Of a DNA stretch of 64,000 nucleotides, positions 36,402-44,329 are shown piece after piece. The notes beneath the pieces were generated by a model, which worked only from the letters and a program-made list of their open reading frames with translations, had not been told where the DNA came from and made no database searches. Both the position numbers and the translations under genes were made by a program. Source of the DNA: an uncultured Opitutia bacterium (GTDB lineage Bacteria; Verrucomicrobiota; Verrucomicrobiia; Opitutales; Opitutaceae); assembly GCA_903862955.1 (NCBI GenBank), contig CAIPAH010000011.1, forward strand, positions 1 through 64,000, read 5' to 3'. Numbering within the stretch: position 1 is the first letter of the stretch; every line of letters starts with the position of its first letter.

Positions 36402-36863
36402 ATGAAACCGGTCAAGGTCCCTGCTCTGGAGCTTTTCCTGCACGAAATGATCCCCCTCGCGAAGGCGATGGGCGTCGGCGTGGAGGTCAGCGATGACCGG
36501 GCGCTGGTCCTGACCGCGCCGAAGGAGCAGAACAAAAACTCCCTCAACACCGCGTTTGGCGGCAGTCTCGTTTCCCTCGCCACGCTCGCCGGCTACGGCG
36601 TCGTGTGGGAGCTGATGCGGAACGAGAAGGACTCCACCAAGCCCGTCTGGCACATCGTGGTGAAGGAAAGCCGCGCCGCCTACCGCCGCCCGGTGCTCGG
36701 TGACCTCCGCGCGATTTGCGAGCGCCCCGCGCAGGCGGCCATCGCCGAGTTCAAGGAAGCCCTCGCCCGCTACGGCAAGGCCAAGCTGAAGCTCAAGGCC
36801 CACGTCATCGAGGACGGCGCCATCGCCGTCGACGTGACCGCCGCCTTCGTCGTCACACGCTGA
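36402..36863 (+). CDS. YiiD C-terminal domain-type thioesterase
   Basis: A 153-residue hotdog-fold protein of the putative thioesterase family PF09500. Characteristic parts are LELFLHEMIPLAKAMGVGV, KNSLNTAFGGSLVSLATLAGYG with the Asn, Thr, Gly active loop, and VKESRAAYRRPVLGDLRAIC. It probably hydrolyses acyl-CoA or acyl-ACP. Start at MKPVKVPALE; an upstream ATG gives 11 more residues without similarity. A nested palindromic repeat follows its stop. Confidence 0.88.
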   Translation: MKPVKVPALELFLHEMIPLAKAMGVGVEVSDDRALVLTAPKEQNKNSLNTAFGGSLVSLATLAGYGVVWELMRNEKDSTKPVWHIVVKESRAAYRRPVLGDLRAICERPAQAAIAEFKEALARYGKAKLKLKAHVIEDGAIAVDVTAAFVVTR

Positions 36864-36878
36864 GTCGCGCTGTCCGTT

Positions 36879-37030
36879 GTAGGGCGGGGTCTCTGACCCG
36901 CCTTGATCTTGGGAATACCTTTCCGCGGATTACGCTGATGGACGCGGATAACCAGAGACTATCCGCGTCAATCCGTGATATCCGCGGAAATGTTTGCGAA
37001 AGATTGGCGGGTCAGGAGACCCCGCCCTAC
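36879..37030. repeat. Nested double inverted repeat
   Basis: Outer arms 36879-36902 and 37006-37030 (GTAGGGCGGGGTCTC then TGACCCGCC) match with one inserted base. Inner arms 36920-36950 and 36960-36990 are of a different kind, sharing TTTCCGCGGAT at the far ends and GACGCGGATA next to the 9-base loop. One element may have inserted into the other. It lies between the thioesterase and convergent dUTPase genes. Confidence 0.9.
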
Positions 37031-37031
37031 A

Positions 37032-37403
37032 TCAAATATGCTTCGAATCCGCTTCGTCCTTTTTGACGTAACCGGATTCCTGGCGCTGGTGATTCACCGC
37101 GTTCTTCTTGAGATAGGCCTGATAAACGTCGTCCGCCGTCATGCCGAGGGTTTGGGCCAGCGACACGAGAAAATGAAACAGGTCCACGACTTCGACCTTG
37201 GCGTTTTGCTCGTCGAACTTCTGGTATTTCGCCCACCACTTCCACGGCACGCTGTCGATCAGCTCGGCGGTTTCCTGCTGCATGGCGCGCGTGTAATTGA
37301 GGATCCACTTGGTCTTTTCCTCCTCCGTCGGGGGCGGCAGATGCACGCCAATCCGGGAATTTAACGCGTCCTGCATGCGGAAGATTTCCTCGAGTTTGTC
37401 CAT
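37032..37403 (-). CDS. Dimeric dUTPase (MazG-like all-alpha type)
   Basis: A 123-residue all-helical protein. The metal and nucleotide motifs of dimeric dUTPases are present: RAMQQETAELIDSVPWKWW (Glu pair), KFDEQNAKVEVVDLFHF with the Glu-x-x-Asp pair, and QAYLKKNAVNHQRQESGY. It should hydrolyse dUTP to dUMP and keep uracil out of DNA. It is somewhat shorter than typical family members. The start MDKLEEIFRMQDALN is the natural domain start. The 247-base divergent space upstream has no gene. Confidence 0.9.
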   Translation of the reverse strand: MDKLEEIFRMQDALNSRIGVHLPPPTEEEKTKWILNYTRAMQQETAELIDSVPWKWWAKYQKFDEQNAKVEVVDLFHFLVSLAQTLGMTADDVYQAYLKKNAVNHQRQESGYVKKDEADSKHI

Positions 37404-37650
37404 GGACGCCGAGGCTGCGAAGCGCTTCCGGCGCTGGCAAGCCCGCCTTGGTGCGTAAGTTGCACTCCCAGCCATAATTTGAAGTTGCCCCGGGAGGGAG
37501 GCTGGGCGACCGTTGGTCCTTCACGCCCGCGTTGAGCCGCAGTTTCTGCGCTCCGTGGGCCCAACAAAACACCGCCGCTCTCCCCTTTGACTTCCGACGC
37601 CTTGGCGATGGAAACCCTCGCGGGATGAGCGTTTAGCCAACAACACACCC
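37404..37650. other. Gene-free divergent intergenic space
   Basis: This stretch between the divergent dUTPase and RGG-protein genes has lower GC than the neighbours and includes a run near 37470 (CCATAATTTGAAGTTGCCC). I see no tRNA, 6S or SRP RNA fold and no long ORF. It probably holds the promoters for both genes, but no hexamer pair stands out. Confidence 0.4.
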
Positions 37651-38763
37651 ATGTCAGATCCAGTAACGTCCGGCGACCCCTCCGGGGCTTCCGCCGCGAC
37701 CGCCGGTTCGGCCGCTTCGGCCGCCTCCTCCGGCAATCCCGCGCCGATCGGCTCGTTCGGCACCGCCAAGGGCTCCGGCCTCCTGCGCGGCAAACGACCC
37801 AGCGCCCCCGCGGCCTCCGCCGCCTCGTCCCCCGCCCCGAGCGGTTATCAGCCCAGCACCATCGAGGTCATCCGGCCCCAGAGTGAGTACAAGAATCCGT
37901 TCACGGGCGAAACGTCCGTGCCTTCGCCTGTCGTCAACGAGCCTGCTCCCCAGGCCGCTCCCATCCCCGCCCCGATCGCCATCGCCCCGGCTCCGGTCGT
38001 CGCTGCCGTCGTCCCTGTGACGCCCGCACCCGTGCCCGCCATTGCCACCGCGAAGGAAGAACTGTTTCCGTTCACGCCGACTACGTCGAGCGCGGCCCCG
38101 GTCGCACCGGCCGTCTCTCCCGCGAAGGAGAGCGCTGCCAAGGCCGAGCTCAACATCCTCCCCACCGAGGAAGTGAAACGTCCCGCCGTCAGCTGGGGCG
38201 AGAGCGCGCCCGGCCATGCCGGCGAGCCCCGCGCCCGCCGTGACGAGCGTCCCACGTTCCGCCCGGAACGCCGTGACGCCCGTCCGTTCGAGCCGCGCGA
38301 ACCGCGCCGCGAACCCGCCGCCGGCGAGTCGCGTCCGGATCGCAACTCCTCCCCGCGTGACTTCTCCCGCGACGAGCGCCCGGCCCCGGCCGCCGCTCCG
38401 CAAAAGTCCGGCGGCTTCATCGCCTGGCTCAAGGGTCTCTTCGGCGCCAAGCCGGCGGCCCCCGAGGTTCGTCCGGGTGACCGTGACGAGCAGGGCCGTG
38501 ACGGCCATCGCCACAACCGCCGCCGTCATCGCGGTGGACGCGGTCGCGGTGGATTCAACGGCGAAAATCGCGGTCCCCGCGATGGCCAGCCGTACCAACC
38601 CCGCGATCCGCGCGATGAGGAAGGTCCTTCCTCCGAAGGCGGACAGGGCGGCGAACGTCGCTTCGAAGGCGGCGGCCGCCGTCGGCATCGTGGCGGCCGG
38701 GGTCGCAACCGCGATGATCGCGGTCCCCGTCCCGAAGGCCAGCAGGGCGGCGGCGCGATCTAA
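37651..38763 (+). CDS. Disordered protein with Pro/Ala-rich N-terminus and RGG-type C-terminus
   Basis: A 370-residue low-complexity protein. Residues 1-170 are Pro/Ala/Ser-rich without clear folds. A charged Arg/Asp/Glu segment follows (about 185-250), then a short amphipathic piece KSGGFIAWLKGLFGAK (near 251-266), and a long C-terminal tail of Arg/Gly/Asp repeats such as RRRHRGGRGRGGFNG and RRHRGGRGRNRDD. RGG-type tails commonly bind RNA. No known family was recognised. It is followed by a strong intrinsic terminator. It is oriented toward murA but has its own end. Confidence 0.72.
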   Translation: MSDPVTSGDPSGASAATAGSAASAASSGNPAPIGSFGTAKGSGLLRGKRPSAPAASAASSPAPSGYQPSTIEVIRPQSEYKNPFTGETSVPSPVVNEPAPQAAPIPAPIAIAPAPVVAAVVPVTPAPVPAIATAKEELFPFTPTTSSAAPVAPAVSPAKESAAKAELNILPTEEVKRPAVSWGESAPGHAGEPRARRDERPTFRPERRDARPFEPREPRREPAAGESRPDRNSSPRDFSRDERPAPAAAPQKSGGFIAWLKGLFGAKPAAPEVRPGDRDEQGRDGHRHNRRRHRGGRGRGGFNGENRGPRDGQPYQPRDPRDEEGPSSEGGQGGERRFEGGGRRRHRGGRGRNRDDRGPRPEGQQGGGAI

Positions 38764-38787
38764 CGCGCATCCCGCTCCATCAATCCA

Positions 38788-38816
38788 GGCGCCCGCCAAA
38801 AGCGGGCGCCTTTTTT
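38788..38816 (+). terminator. Rho-independent terminator after the RGG-protein gene
   Basis: A nine-base perfect stem (GGCGCCCGC at 38788-38796, GCGGGCGCC at 38802-38810) with loop CAAAA is followed at once by TTTTTT (38811-38816). It ends the unit 25 bases after the stop. It is the clearest intrinsic terminator in the window. Confidence 0.96.
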
Positions 38817-38893
38817 GTGTGCGGCGATGCGCGGTTAAAAAATCCGTGGTTCAGGCTTTCCACTTTCCCGTTTCAGCCTTCAACCTACCCCTC

Positions 38894-40183
38894 ATGGCCG
38901 ATCTCATCGTCACTGGCGGCAAGGCCCTCTCCGGCACCATCACGCCGTCGGGCAACAAGAATTCCGCCCTGCCCATCCTCTGCGCCACGCTCCTGACCGA
39001 CGCGCCCGTCCGCCTGCTCAACGTCCCGGCGATCACGGACGTCGACAAGCTCGTCGCGTTTTTCTCCGAGCAGGGTTCGCGCATCACCTGGGACAAGGCC
39101 GCGGGCACCATGCTGCTCGACCACTCGTCCTTCGATGCCGCGCACCTCGATGGCGAGCTGCCTTCGGGCATGCGTTCGTCCGTCCTGCTGTTTGCGCCAC
39201 TGCTCTATCGGATGAAGAAGATCGCCATCCCGACGAACGCCAAAGGCTGCTCGCTCGGCATCCGCGAACTCGATCCGCACCTCGAGATCCTGGAAAAACT
39301 CGGCGCGAAAATTTCCCACAACCACTCGCTCACGCTCACGCTCAAGGACCGCTTTCGCGGCGCGCGGCACTGGCCCGACTACATGTCGGTGACCGCGACG
39401 GAAAACTTCGTCATGGCCGCCGCCCTCGCTGAGGGCACGTCCGTCATCATCAACGCCGCCAGCGAGCCCCACGTGCAGGACCTGTGCGCCGTCCTCGTCG
39501 GCATGGGCGCGAAGATTTCCGGCCTCGGCACGAGCCAGCTCACCGTTGAGGGCGTCAAGCGCCTCAAGGGCGGCACGTTCACCATCAACACCGACTACCA
39601 CGAGGTCGTCACCTTCCTCGCCCTCGGCGCCATCACTGGCGGCGAGGTCAAGGTCCGCCATTCCTTGCCGCACCACTTCGACCTCATCACGCGCGCCTTC
39701 GAGAAACTCGGCGTCGTCATCGAGCACCAGGGCGACACCGCCATCGTCCGCCGCCGGCAGAAACTCCTCATCGAGGCCCCCTTCACGACCAACCTGCTCC
39801 CGAAAATCGAGGCCGCGCCGTGGCCGTATTTTCCCGTCGACCTGTTGCCGTGCATGATCGCGCTCTCCGTCCGCGCGAAGGGCGCCATCCAGTTCTGGAA
39901 CAAGGTCTACGAGGGCGGCTTCACCTGGATGCCCGAGCTGTCGAAGTTCGGCGCCCACGTCGTGGTGAGCGATCCGCACCGCATCATCGTCTTCGGCGAC
40001 CGCCCGCTGCGCCCCGCCACGGTGGACGCGCCCTACATCATCCGCGCCGCCGTGGCGCTCTACATGGTCGCCGCCAGCATCCCCGGCCGCTCCATCGTGA
40101 AGAACGCCGACACCATCATGCGCGCCCACCCGCGTTTCGTGGAAAACCTCCGCAGCCTCGGCGCCGAGGTGGAGTGGAAGTGA
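38894..40183 (+). CDS. murA: UDP-N-acetylglucosamine 1-carboxyvinyltransferase MurA
   Basis: A 429-residue cytosolic enzyme for the first committed step of peptidoglycan synthesis, transferring enolpyruvate from PEP to UDP-GlcNAc. The Lys-Asn pair is in TPSGNKNSALPILCATLL (about residues 18-35), and the catalytic Cys loop is TNAKGCSLGIRELDPHLE (near 116-133), so it is the Cys type sensitive to fosfomycin by the usual rule. The end IPGRSIVKNADTIMRAHPRF is also typical. The ATG at 38894 gives the family start MADLIVTGGKAL. An AT-rich palindrome and ruvB follow. Confidence 0.97.
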   Translation: MADLIVTGGKALSGTITPSGNKNSALPILCATLLTDAPVRLLNVPAITDVDKLVAFFSEQGSRITWDKAAGTMLLDHSSFDAAHLDGELPSGMRSSVLLFAPLLYRMKKIAIPTNAKGCSLGIRELDPHLEILEKLGAKISHNHSLTLTLKDRFRGARHWPDYMSVTATENFVMAAALAEGTSVIINAASEPHVQDLCAVLVGMGAKISGLGTSQLTVEGVKRLKGGTFTINTDYHEVVTFLALGAITGGEVKVRHSLPHHFDLITRAFEKLGVVIEHQGDTAIVRRRQKLLIEAPFTTNLLPKIEAAPWPYFPVDLLPCMIALSVRAKGAIQFWNKVYEGGFTWMPELSKFGAHVVVSDPHRIIVFGDRPLRPATVDAPYIIRAAVALYMVAASIPGRSIVKNADTIMRAHPRFVENLRSLGAEVEWK

Positions 40184-40187
40184 GTGG

Positions 40188-40289
40188 ATTTTCGATTTTC
40201 GAATCTCGATTTTCGATTGCCAACCAACACAGCTGAGTCCTCGTCGTCGCCATGAGCCAATCGAAAGTCGAAAATCAAAAATCGAAATT
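40188..40289. repeat. AT-rich inverted repeat entering ruvB
   Basis: Arms 40188-40219 and 40258-40289 match at 27 of 32 positions, built from TCGAAAATC-type units, around a 38-base centre. The centre holds the annotated ruvB start codon at 40252, and the right arm codes for residues 3-13. Confidence 0.85.
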
Positions 40290-41328
40290 GTCGCCGCCTG
40301 TGTCCGCGACCGGCCTGGGCTTTATCAGCAGTGCGCTCGCCGCGCCGGTCTCACCAGCCGAAGCCGCGCTGCGGCCGCTCTCATTTTCCGATTTCACCGG
40401 CCAGCCCAAGACCGTCGAGCGCCTGCAGATCATGGTCGGCGCCGCCCGCAAGCGCGACGAGGCGCTCAACCACATTCTGTTCTCCGGCCCGCCCGGCCTC
40501 GGCAAGACCACCCTCGCCTTCATCCTCGGCCACGAACTCGGCAAGAATGTCCGCGTCACCTCCGGCCCCGTCATCGAGAAGGCCGGCGACCTTGCCGGTC
40601 TCCTCACCAGCCTCGAGGAGGGCGACCTGCTGTTCATCGACGAGATCCACCGCATCCCGAAGACGGTCGAGGAATACCTCTACTCGGCGATGGAGGACTT
40701 CCGCCTCGACATCATGATCGACCAGGGCCCGAACGCCCGCAGCGTCCGCCTCTCCATCCCGCGCTTCACCCTCATCGGCGCCACCACGCGCAGCGGGCTG
40801 CTCACCGCGCCGCTCCGCTCGCGCTTCACCCTGCAGACGCGGCTCGACTACTACGATCACCCGACACTGGAGACCATCGTCCGCCGCAGCTGCGGGCTGC
40901 TCCAGGTTTCGATCGACGAGGGCGGCGCCCGGGAAATCGCCACGCGCGCCCGCGGGACGCCGCGCGTCGCCAACAATCTCATCAACTTCATCCGCGACTT
41001 CGCCCAGGAACGCGCCAAGGGAAAGATCACCCAGCCTGTCGCCGCCGCCGCGCTCGAGCTCCTTGAGATCGACGCCGCCGGCCTCGACGAGATGGACAAG
41101 CGCATGCTCCGTGTGATGGCGGAAAATTACGGCGGCAAGCCCGTCGGCATGAGCACCATCGCCGTCGCCGTCGGCGAGGAAGCCGAGACGCTCGAGGAAG
41201 TCCACGAACCCTTCCTCATCCAGGAAGGCTACCTCCAGCGCACGCCCCAAGGCCGCCTGCTCACCGCCAAAGGCTACGCCGCTGTCGGCCTCAAGCCCCT
41301 AGGCGGCGACCAAGGCACGCTGCTGTAG
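40252..41328 (+). CDS. ruvB: Holliday junction ATPase RuvB
   Basis: A protein of 358 residues from ATG 40252. It is the AAA+ motor that drives branch migration with RuvA. Walker A is SGPPGLGKTTLAFIL (near residue 78), Walker B is GDLLFIDEIHRIP (near 124), and sensor 1 and Arg-finger region is LIGATTRSGLLTAPLRSRF. The C-terminal winged helix is present (LEEVHEPFLIQEGYLQRTPQGR). Family similarity starts near residue 42 (LRPLSFSDF). Residues 3-13 (QSKVENQKSKL) are encoded by a palindromic repeat arm, so the true start may be TTG 40288 or GTG 40300. Confidence 0.96.
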   Translation: MSQSKVENQKSKLSPPVSATGLGFISSALAAPVSPAEAALRPLSFSDFTGQPKTVERLQIMVGAARKRDEALNHILFSGPPGLGKTTLAFILGHELGKNVRVTSGPVIEKAGDLAGLLTSLEEGDLLFIDEIHRIPKTVEEYLYSAMEDFRLDIMIDQGPNARSVRLSIPRFTLIGATTRSGLLTAPLRSRFTLQTRLDYYDHPTLETIVRRSCGLLQVSIDEGGAREIATRARGTPRVANNLINFIRDFAQERAKGKITQPVAAAALELLEIDAAGLDEMDKRMLRVMAENYGGKPVGMSTIAVAVGEEAETLEEVHEPFLIQEGYLQRTPQGRLLTAKGYAAVGLKPLGGDQGTLL

Positions 41329-41354
41329 GGGCGCAGTCTTGCTGCGCCCTTACA
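41324..41354. terminator. Hairpin at the ruvB stop
   Basis: Arms 41324-41336 and 41342-41354 pair at 12 of 13 positions around loop TCTTG. The stop TAG of ruvB is in the left arm. It lies between the convergent ruvB and oxidoreductase genes. No T-run follows, so it may be a bidirectional end or a short palindromic repeat. Confidence 0.55.
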
Positions 41355-41370
41355 ACGGAGCCCGAGCCCA

Positions 41371-42423
41371 CTAGAGCTTCAGCGCGATCTCCTTGCCCTG
41401 CGCGGAGGACGCGTAGATCGCTTCGAGGATGCCGATGACTTTGATCGTCTCGGTCCACGGCACCGGGGAGGGCTTGTTGTTCGTCACGCAGTCCACGAAG
41501 GCCGCGATTTCGTTCCAGTGCGGGTGCGGCACGTGTACCGGGCTCTTCAGCGTGCCCTGCGCGAAGGCACCGTTCGTGACGGTCGCGAAATCGGCGCTCG
41601 GCCATTTGATACCGCCCTTCTTGCCGAAGATCTGGGCGAGCAGTTCCTCGTCCTCCACCTGATGGCACATCCACGCGGCCTCGAGCATGAGCGTCGCGCC
41701 GTTGTCGAAGTGCACGATGCCCGCGGCGAAATCCTCGACGGAATAACGCGCGCGGTCCCACTCGCCCCACTGGTTGGGCATGTCGTGGCCCTTGGCAAAG
41801 ACCGTCTTGGACGTGCCGGACACGCGCACCGGTTTGGGAAAGCCCATCAGCCAGAGGCACAGGTCGAGCGCGTGGACGCCGATGTCCATGCACGGGCCGC
41901 CGCCCGCAAGCTTCGCGTCGATGAACCCCGGCGCCGTCGGCAGCCAGGCGCGGCGCACCGCCCGAACGCGTGCGTGATACGCTTCACCGAGATTGCCGCC
42001 GTCCACCCACGCCTTCGCCGCCACGCCGCTTTGCGTGAACCGCTGGTGCTGCGCGGTCATGAGCTTGAGCTTCTTCTTGTCGGCGAGCCGGCCCATCTCG
42101 CGGACTTCCGCGGTCGTCACCGCGAGCGGTTTCTCGCAGATGACGTGCTTGCCCGCATTGAGCGCAGCGAGCGCGGCGGGCGTGTGCACCTTGTTCGGCG
42201 TGCAGATGTCGACCGCATCCAGGTCGAGCTTCAGCAGGTCACGGTAATCGGAGAACGTCTGGGTGCAGCCCGCGGCGGCCGCGGCCTTCTTGGCGGTCGC
42301 CTCCGAGACGTCGGCGACGCCGACGATTTCGACCTCGGGGAGATTCCTCCAGCCGGGGATATGGACGGCCTGGGCGATGCCGCCGCCGCCAATGAGACCA
42401 ACGCGGAATTTACGGGTTTTCAT
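41371..42423 (-). CDS. Gfo/Idh/MocA-family oxidoreductase
   Basis: A 350-residue NAD(P)-binding sugar dehydrogenase-type enzyme. The dinucleotide loop is VGLIGGGGIAQAVHIPGW (residues 7-24), the EKP motif is KHVICEKPLAVT (near 90-101), and GGGPCMDIGVHALDL carries the substrate-side Asp and His. The C-terminal beta sheet follows. The substrate is not predictable; family members act on inositols, glucose and related sugars. Start at MKTRKFRVGLIGG; longer forms lack family support. The GH genes in the window would fit a carbohydrate role. Confidence 0.92.
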   Translation of the reverse strand: MKTRKFRVGLIGGGGIAQAVHIPGWRNLPEVEIVGVADVSEATAKKAAAAAGCTQTFSDYRDLLKLDLDAVDICTPNKVHTPAALAALNAGKHVICEKPLAVTTAEVREMGRLADKKKLKLMTAQHQRFTQSGVAAKAWVDGGNLGEAYHARVRAVRRAWLPTAPGFIDAKLAGGGPCMDIGVHALDLCLWLMGFPKPVRVSGTSKTVFAKGHDMPNQWGEWDRARYSVEDFAAGIVHFDNGATLMLEAAWMCHQVEDEELLAQIFGKKGGIKWPSADFATVTNGAFAQGTLKSPVHVPHPHWNEIAAFVDCVTNNKPSPVPWTETIKVIGILEAIYASSAQGKEIALKL

Positions 42424-42550
42424 AAGGGTAATCGAAGCAAGCGAGGCGCACCGCGCCCCCCGCGACAACATCAAACCCGCGGAGCCGCCGGCGAAAATTC
42501 AGTCCGCGGCGCCCGTGAGGAACAACCTTGGCTTCCCGTTGCTGGCGTTT

Positions 42551-43567
42551 ATGCCGATGCCCATGGACGCCCCGCTCCCGCCCCCGCTCGCGCCCGCCTA
42601 CAAGGACCGGTACACCGGCCTCGTGGTCTTCGGCGTGTTTGCCATCCTGATTGGCGCCGCCTGCGCCCTGTTTGTGCCGCTGATCTTCTTCGGCCAGATG
42701 GTGGCGGCCCGGCGGGTCGGCACGGACTTCGATGCCTCGAGCGCCATCGTCGCCGCCGCCGTCTACGGCCTGCTGGCCGCGACGCTCATCACGCTGGGCA
42801 TCGGGTCCATCCGCGCCCGCCGCTGGGCGCGGGCCCTGCTCCTTTGCCTCGGCGGGATCGGGCTCGCCATCGGGCTCCTGACCGTGCCCGTCGTGTTCGT
42901 CGCCATGAACTCCCTCGACGAAACGATGCGGGCGCAGAACCAGATCGTGCCGCCGGCGTCGCTGGCCCTGATCAAGGCCATCACACTGGTCAGCAGCGTC
43001 GTCATCTACATTGTGATGCCCCTGGTGACGGTGCTGTTCTACTGCGGCGCCAACGTGAAGCGCACCTGCGAAATCCGCGATCCCGTCGAGCGGTGGACCG
43101 ACCGCTGCCCGCTGCCCGTCCTCGCCTTGTGTGTGCTGAAGGCCGGGAGCCTCGTGATCGTCGCGTTCATCCTGCCGACCTATGGCCGGGTGTATCCGGT
43201 CTTCGGCACACTCGTGGAGGGCTGGCCGGCACGGTTGCTGTGGATCGGCGTGATCGCGTTTCTCGCCTACGCGATCCGCGGCTTCTACCGCCTCGAGATG
43301 CGCGCGTGGTGGGTTTACACCATCGGCTCGCTCGTCCTCGGGATTTCCGGGCTGGTCACTTTCCAGCGGCTTGGGCTGGTCGAGATGTATCGCCGCATGG
43401 GACTGCCGGAGCAACCGGTCGAGCTCGCCGCCAAGAGCCCGCTGCTGCAGGGCAACACACTCCTCTGGCTGAGCCTGGGCAGCGTGGCCGTCTGGTATGC
43501 CTACCTCTTGTTCGTCCGGCGCTTCTTCCGCCCGGTTACAGGTCGCCCTGCTGCGGCCGGAGGATGA
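42551..43567 (+). CDS. Polytopic membrane protein of unknown function
   Basis: A 338-residue inner-membrane protein with about eight hydrophobic segments. The first (GLVVFGVFAILIGAACALFV) starts near residue 23. Others are VAAAVYGLLAATLITLGIG, ALLLCLGGIGLAIGLLTVPV, ALIKAITLVSSVVIYIVMP and a final pair near LLWLSLGSVAVWYAYLLFV. I do not recognise the family. ATG 42551 is used, with two more in-frame Met near it. Its last 32 bases overlap the convergent SDR gene. Confidence 0.78.
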   Translation: MPMPMDAPLPPPLAPAYKDRYTGLVVFGVFAILIGAACALFVPLIFFGQMVAARRVGTDFDASSAIVAAAVYGLLAATLITLGIGSIRARRWARALLLCLGGIGLAIGLLTVPVVFVAMNSLDETMRAQNQIVPPASLALIKAITLVSSVVIYIVMPLVTVLFYCGANVKRTCEIRDPVERWTDRCPLPVLALCVLKAGSLVIVAFILPTYGRVYPVFGTLVEGWPARLLWIGVIAFLAYAIRGFYRLEMRAWWVYTIGSLVLGISGLVTFQRLGLVEMYRRMGLPEQPVELAAKSPLLQGNTLLWLSLGSVAVWYAYLLFVRRFFRPVTGRPAAAGG

Positions 43568-44246
43568 TCTCCTCGACCACCGTGCGCCGGCCCAGCCGGT
43601 AAACGTCGAGGAAGGCCCGCGCCACGTCCTCTGCCGGCATGATGCGCGCGGGATTGACGCCGCTGCCGCCCCACGACGGCGACCAGGTGGCGCCGGGATA
43701 CACGCAGCACACGCGAATTCCCGTGCCGCGGGTCTCGGCGCGCAGCACCTTGGCCAGCCCGGTGACGCCAAATTTCGCCGCACAATAACCCGCCGCCCGG
43801 GGATACGCACCCAGGCCGGCAATGGAGCTCATAAAAAAGATGTCGCCCTGCCCGCGCCGCAGCAGGCCGGGGAGAAAGGCCTGCGAGACGAGAAACGCGC
43901 TGCGCAGGTTGACGGCAATCATCCGGTCAAACTCCGCGACCTTCGTTCGCACGAACGGCGCCGTGGCGTAGGAGCCGGCGTTGTTGACGAGCACGTCCAC
44001 CGCGCCAAAGCGCTTCGTGACCGCTGTCCGCATCGCCTTGACCGAGGCCTCGTCCGCCACGTCGCACGCGAACACCTCGGCGGTGGCGCCGAGCTTCGCA
44101 CACGCGCGCGCGACGGTGCCGAGGTTCTTCGCGTTGCGCGCCACCAGCGCGAGCCGCGCCCCGCGGATCTCCTTCGCAAAAACCTTGGCGATAGCCGCGC
44201 CAATACCCTGCGACGCACCGGTGATAAGAATGACGGGATTGCTCAT
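43536..44246 (-). CDS. Short-chain dehydrogenase/reductase
   Basis: A 236-residue Rossmann oxidoreductase. The cofactor loop is ILITGASQGIGAAIAKVFA (residues 6-24), the structural motif is VLVNNAGSYATAPF, and the catalytic Ser and Tyr-x-x-x-Lys are in FMSSIAGLG and AAGYCAAKFGVTGL. The Arg at SRLALVARN-type position after strand 2 suggests NADP. Substrate unknown. Start MSNPVILITG; an upstream in-frame extension runs through a palindromic repeat. It is downstream of folE2, so possibly cotranscribed, with the repeat between. Confidence 0.9.
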   Translation of the reverse strand: MSNPVILITGASQGIGAAIAKVFAKEIRGARLALVARNAKNLGTVARACAKLGATAEVFACDVADEASVKAMRTAVTKRFGAVDVLVNNAGSYATAPFVRTKVAEFDRMIAVNLRSAFLVSQAFLPGLLRRGQGDIFFMSSIAGLGAYPRAAGYCAAKFGVTGLAKVLRAETRGTGIRVCCVYPGATWSPSWGGSGVNPARIMPAEDVARAFLDVYRLGRRTVVEEIILRPQQGDL

Positions 44247-44256
44247 AGGTTTGTTT

Positions 44257-44324
44257 TTCACGCCAAGCCGCCAGGAACGCAAAGTCAGAGTAGCTTGGCT
44301 TCGCGCCTTTGCGGCTTTGCGTGA
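44257..44324. repeat. Third, degenerate copy of the TCACGCAAAGGCGC-type inverted repeat
   Basis: The right arm (about 44294-44324, ending CTTTGCGTGA) matches the family at 18712 and 27641, and the left arm (about 44257-44284) is decayed. It lies between folE2 and the SDR gene on the minus strand. Confidence 0.8.
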
Positions 44325-44329
44325 CCCGC

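Noticed and set aside
37404-37650. Possible structured RNA in the divergent space
   Set aside because: I tried to fit 6S, SRP and tmRNA features and found none; only short local pairings are present.
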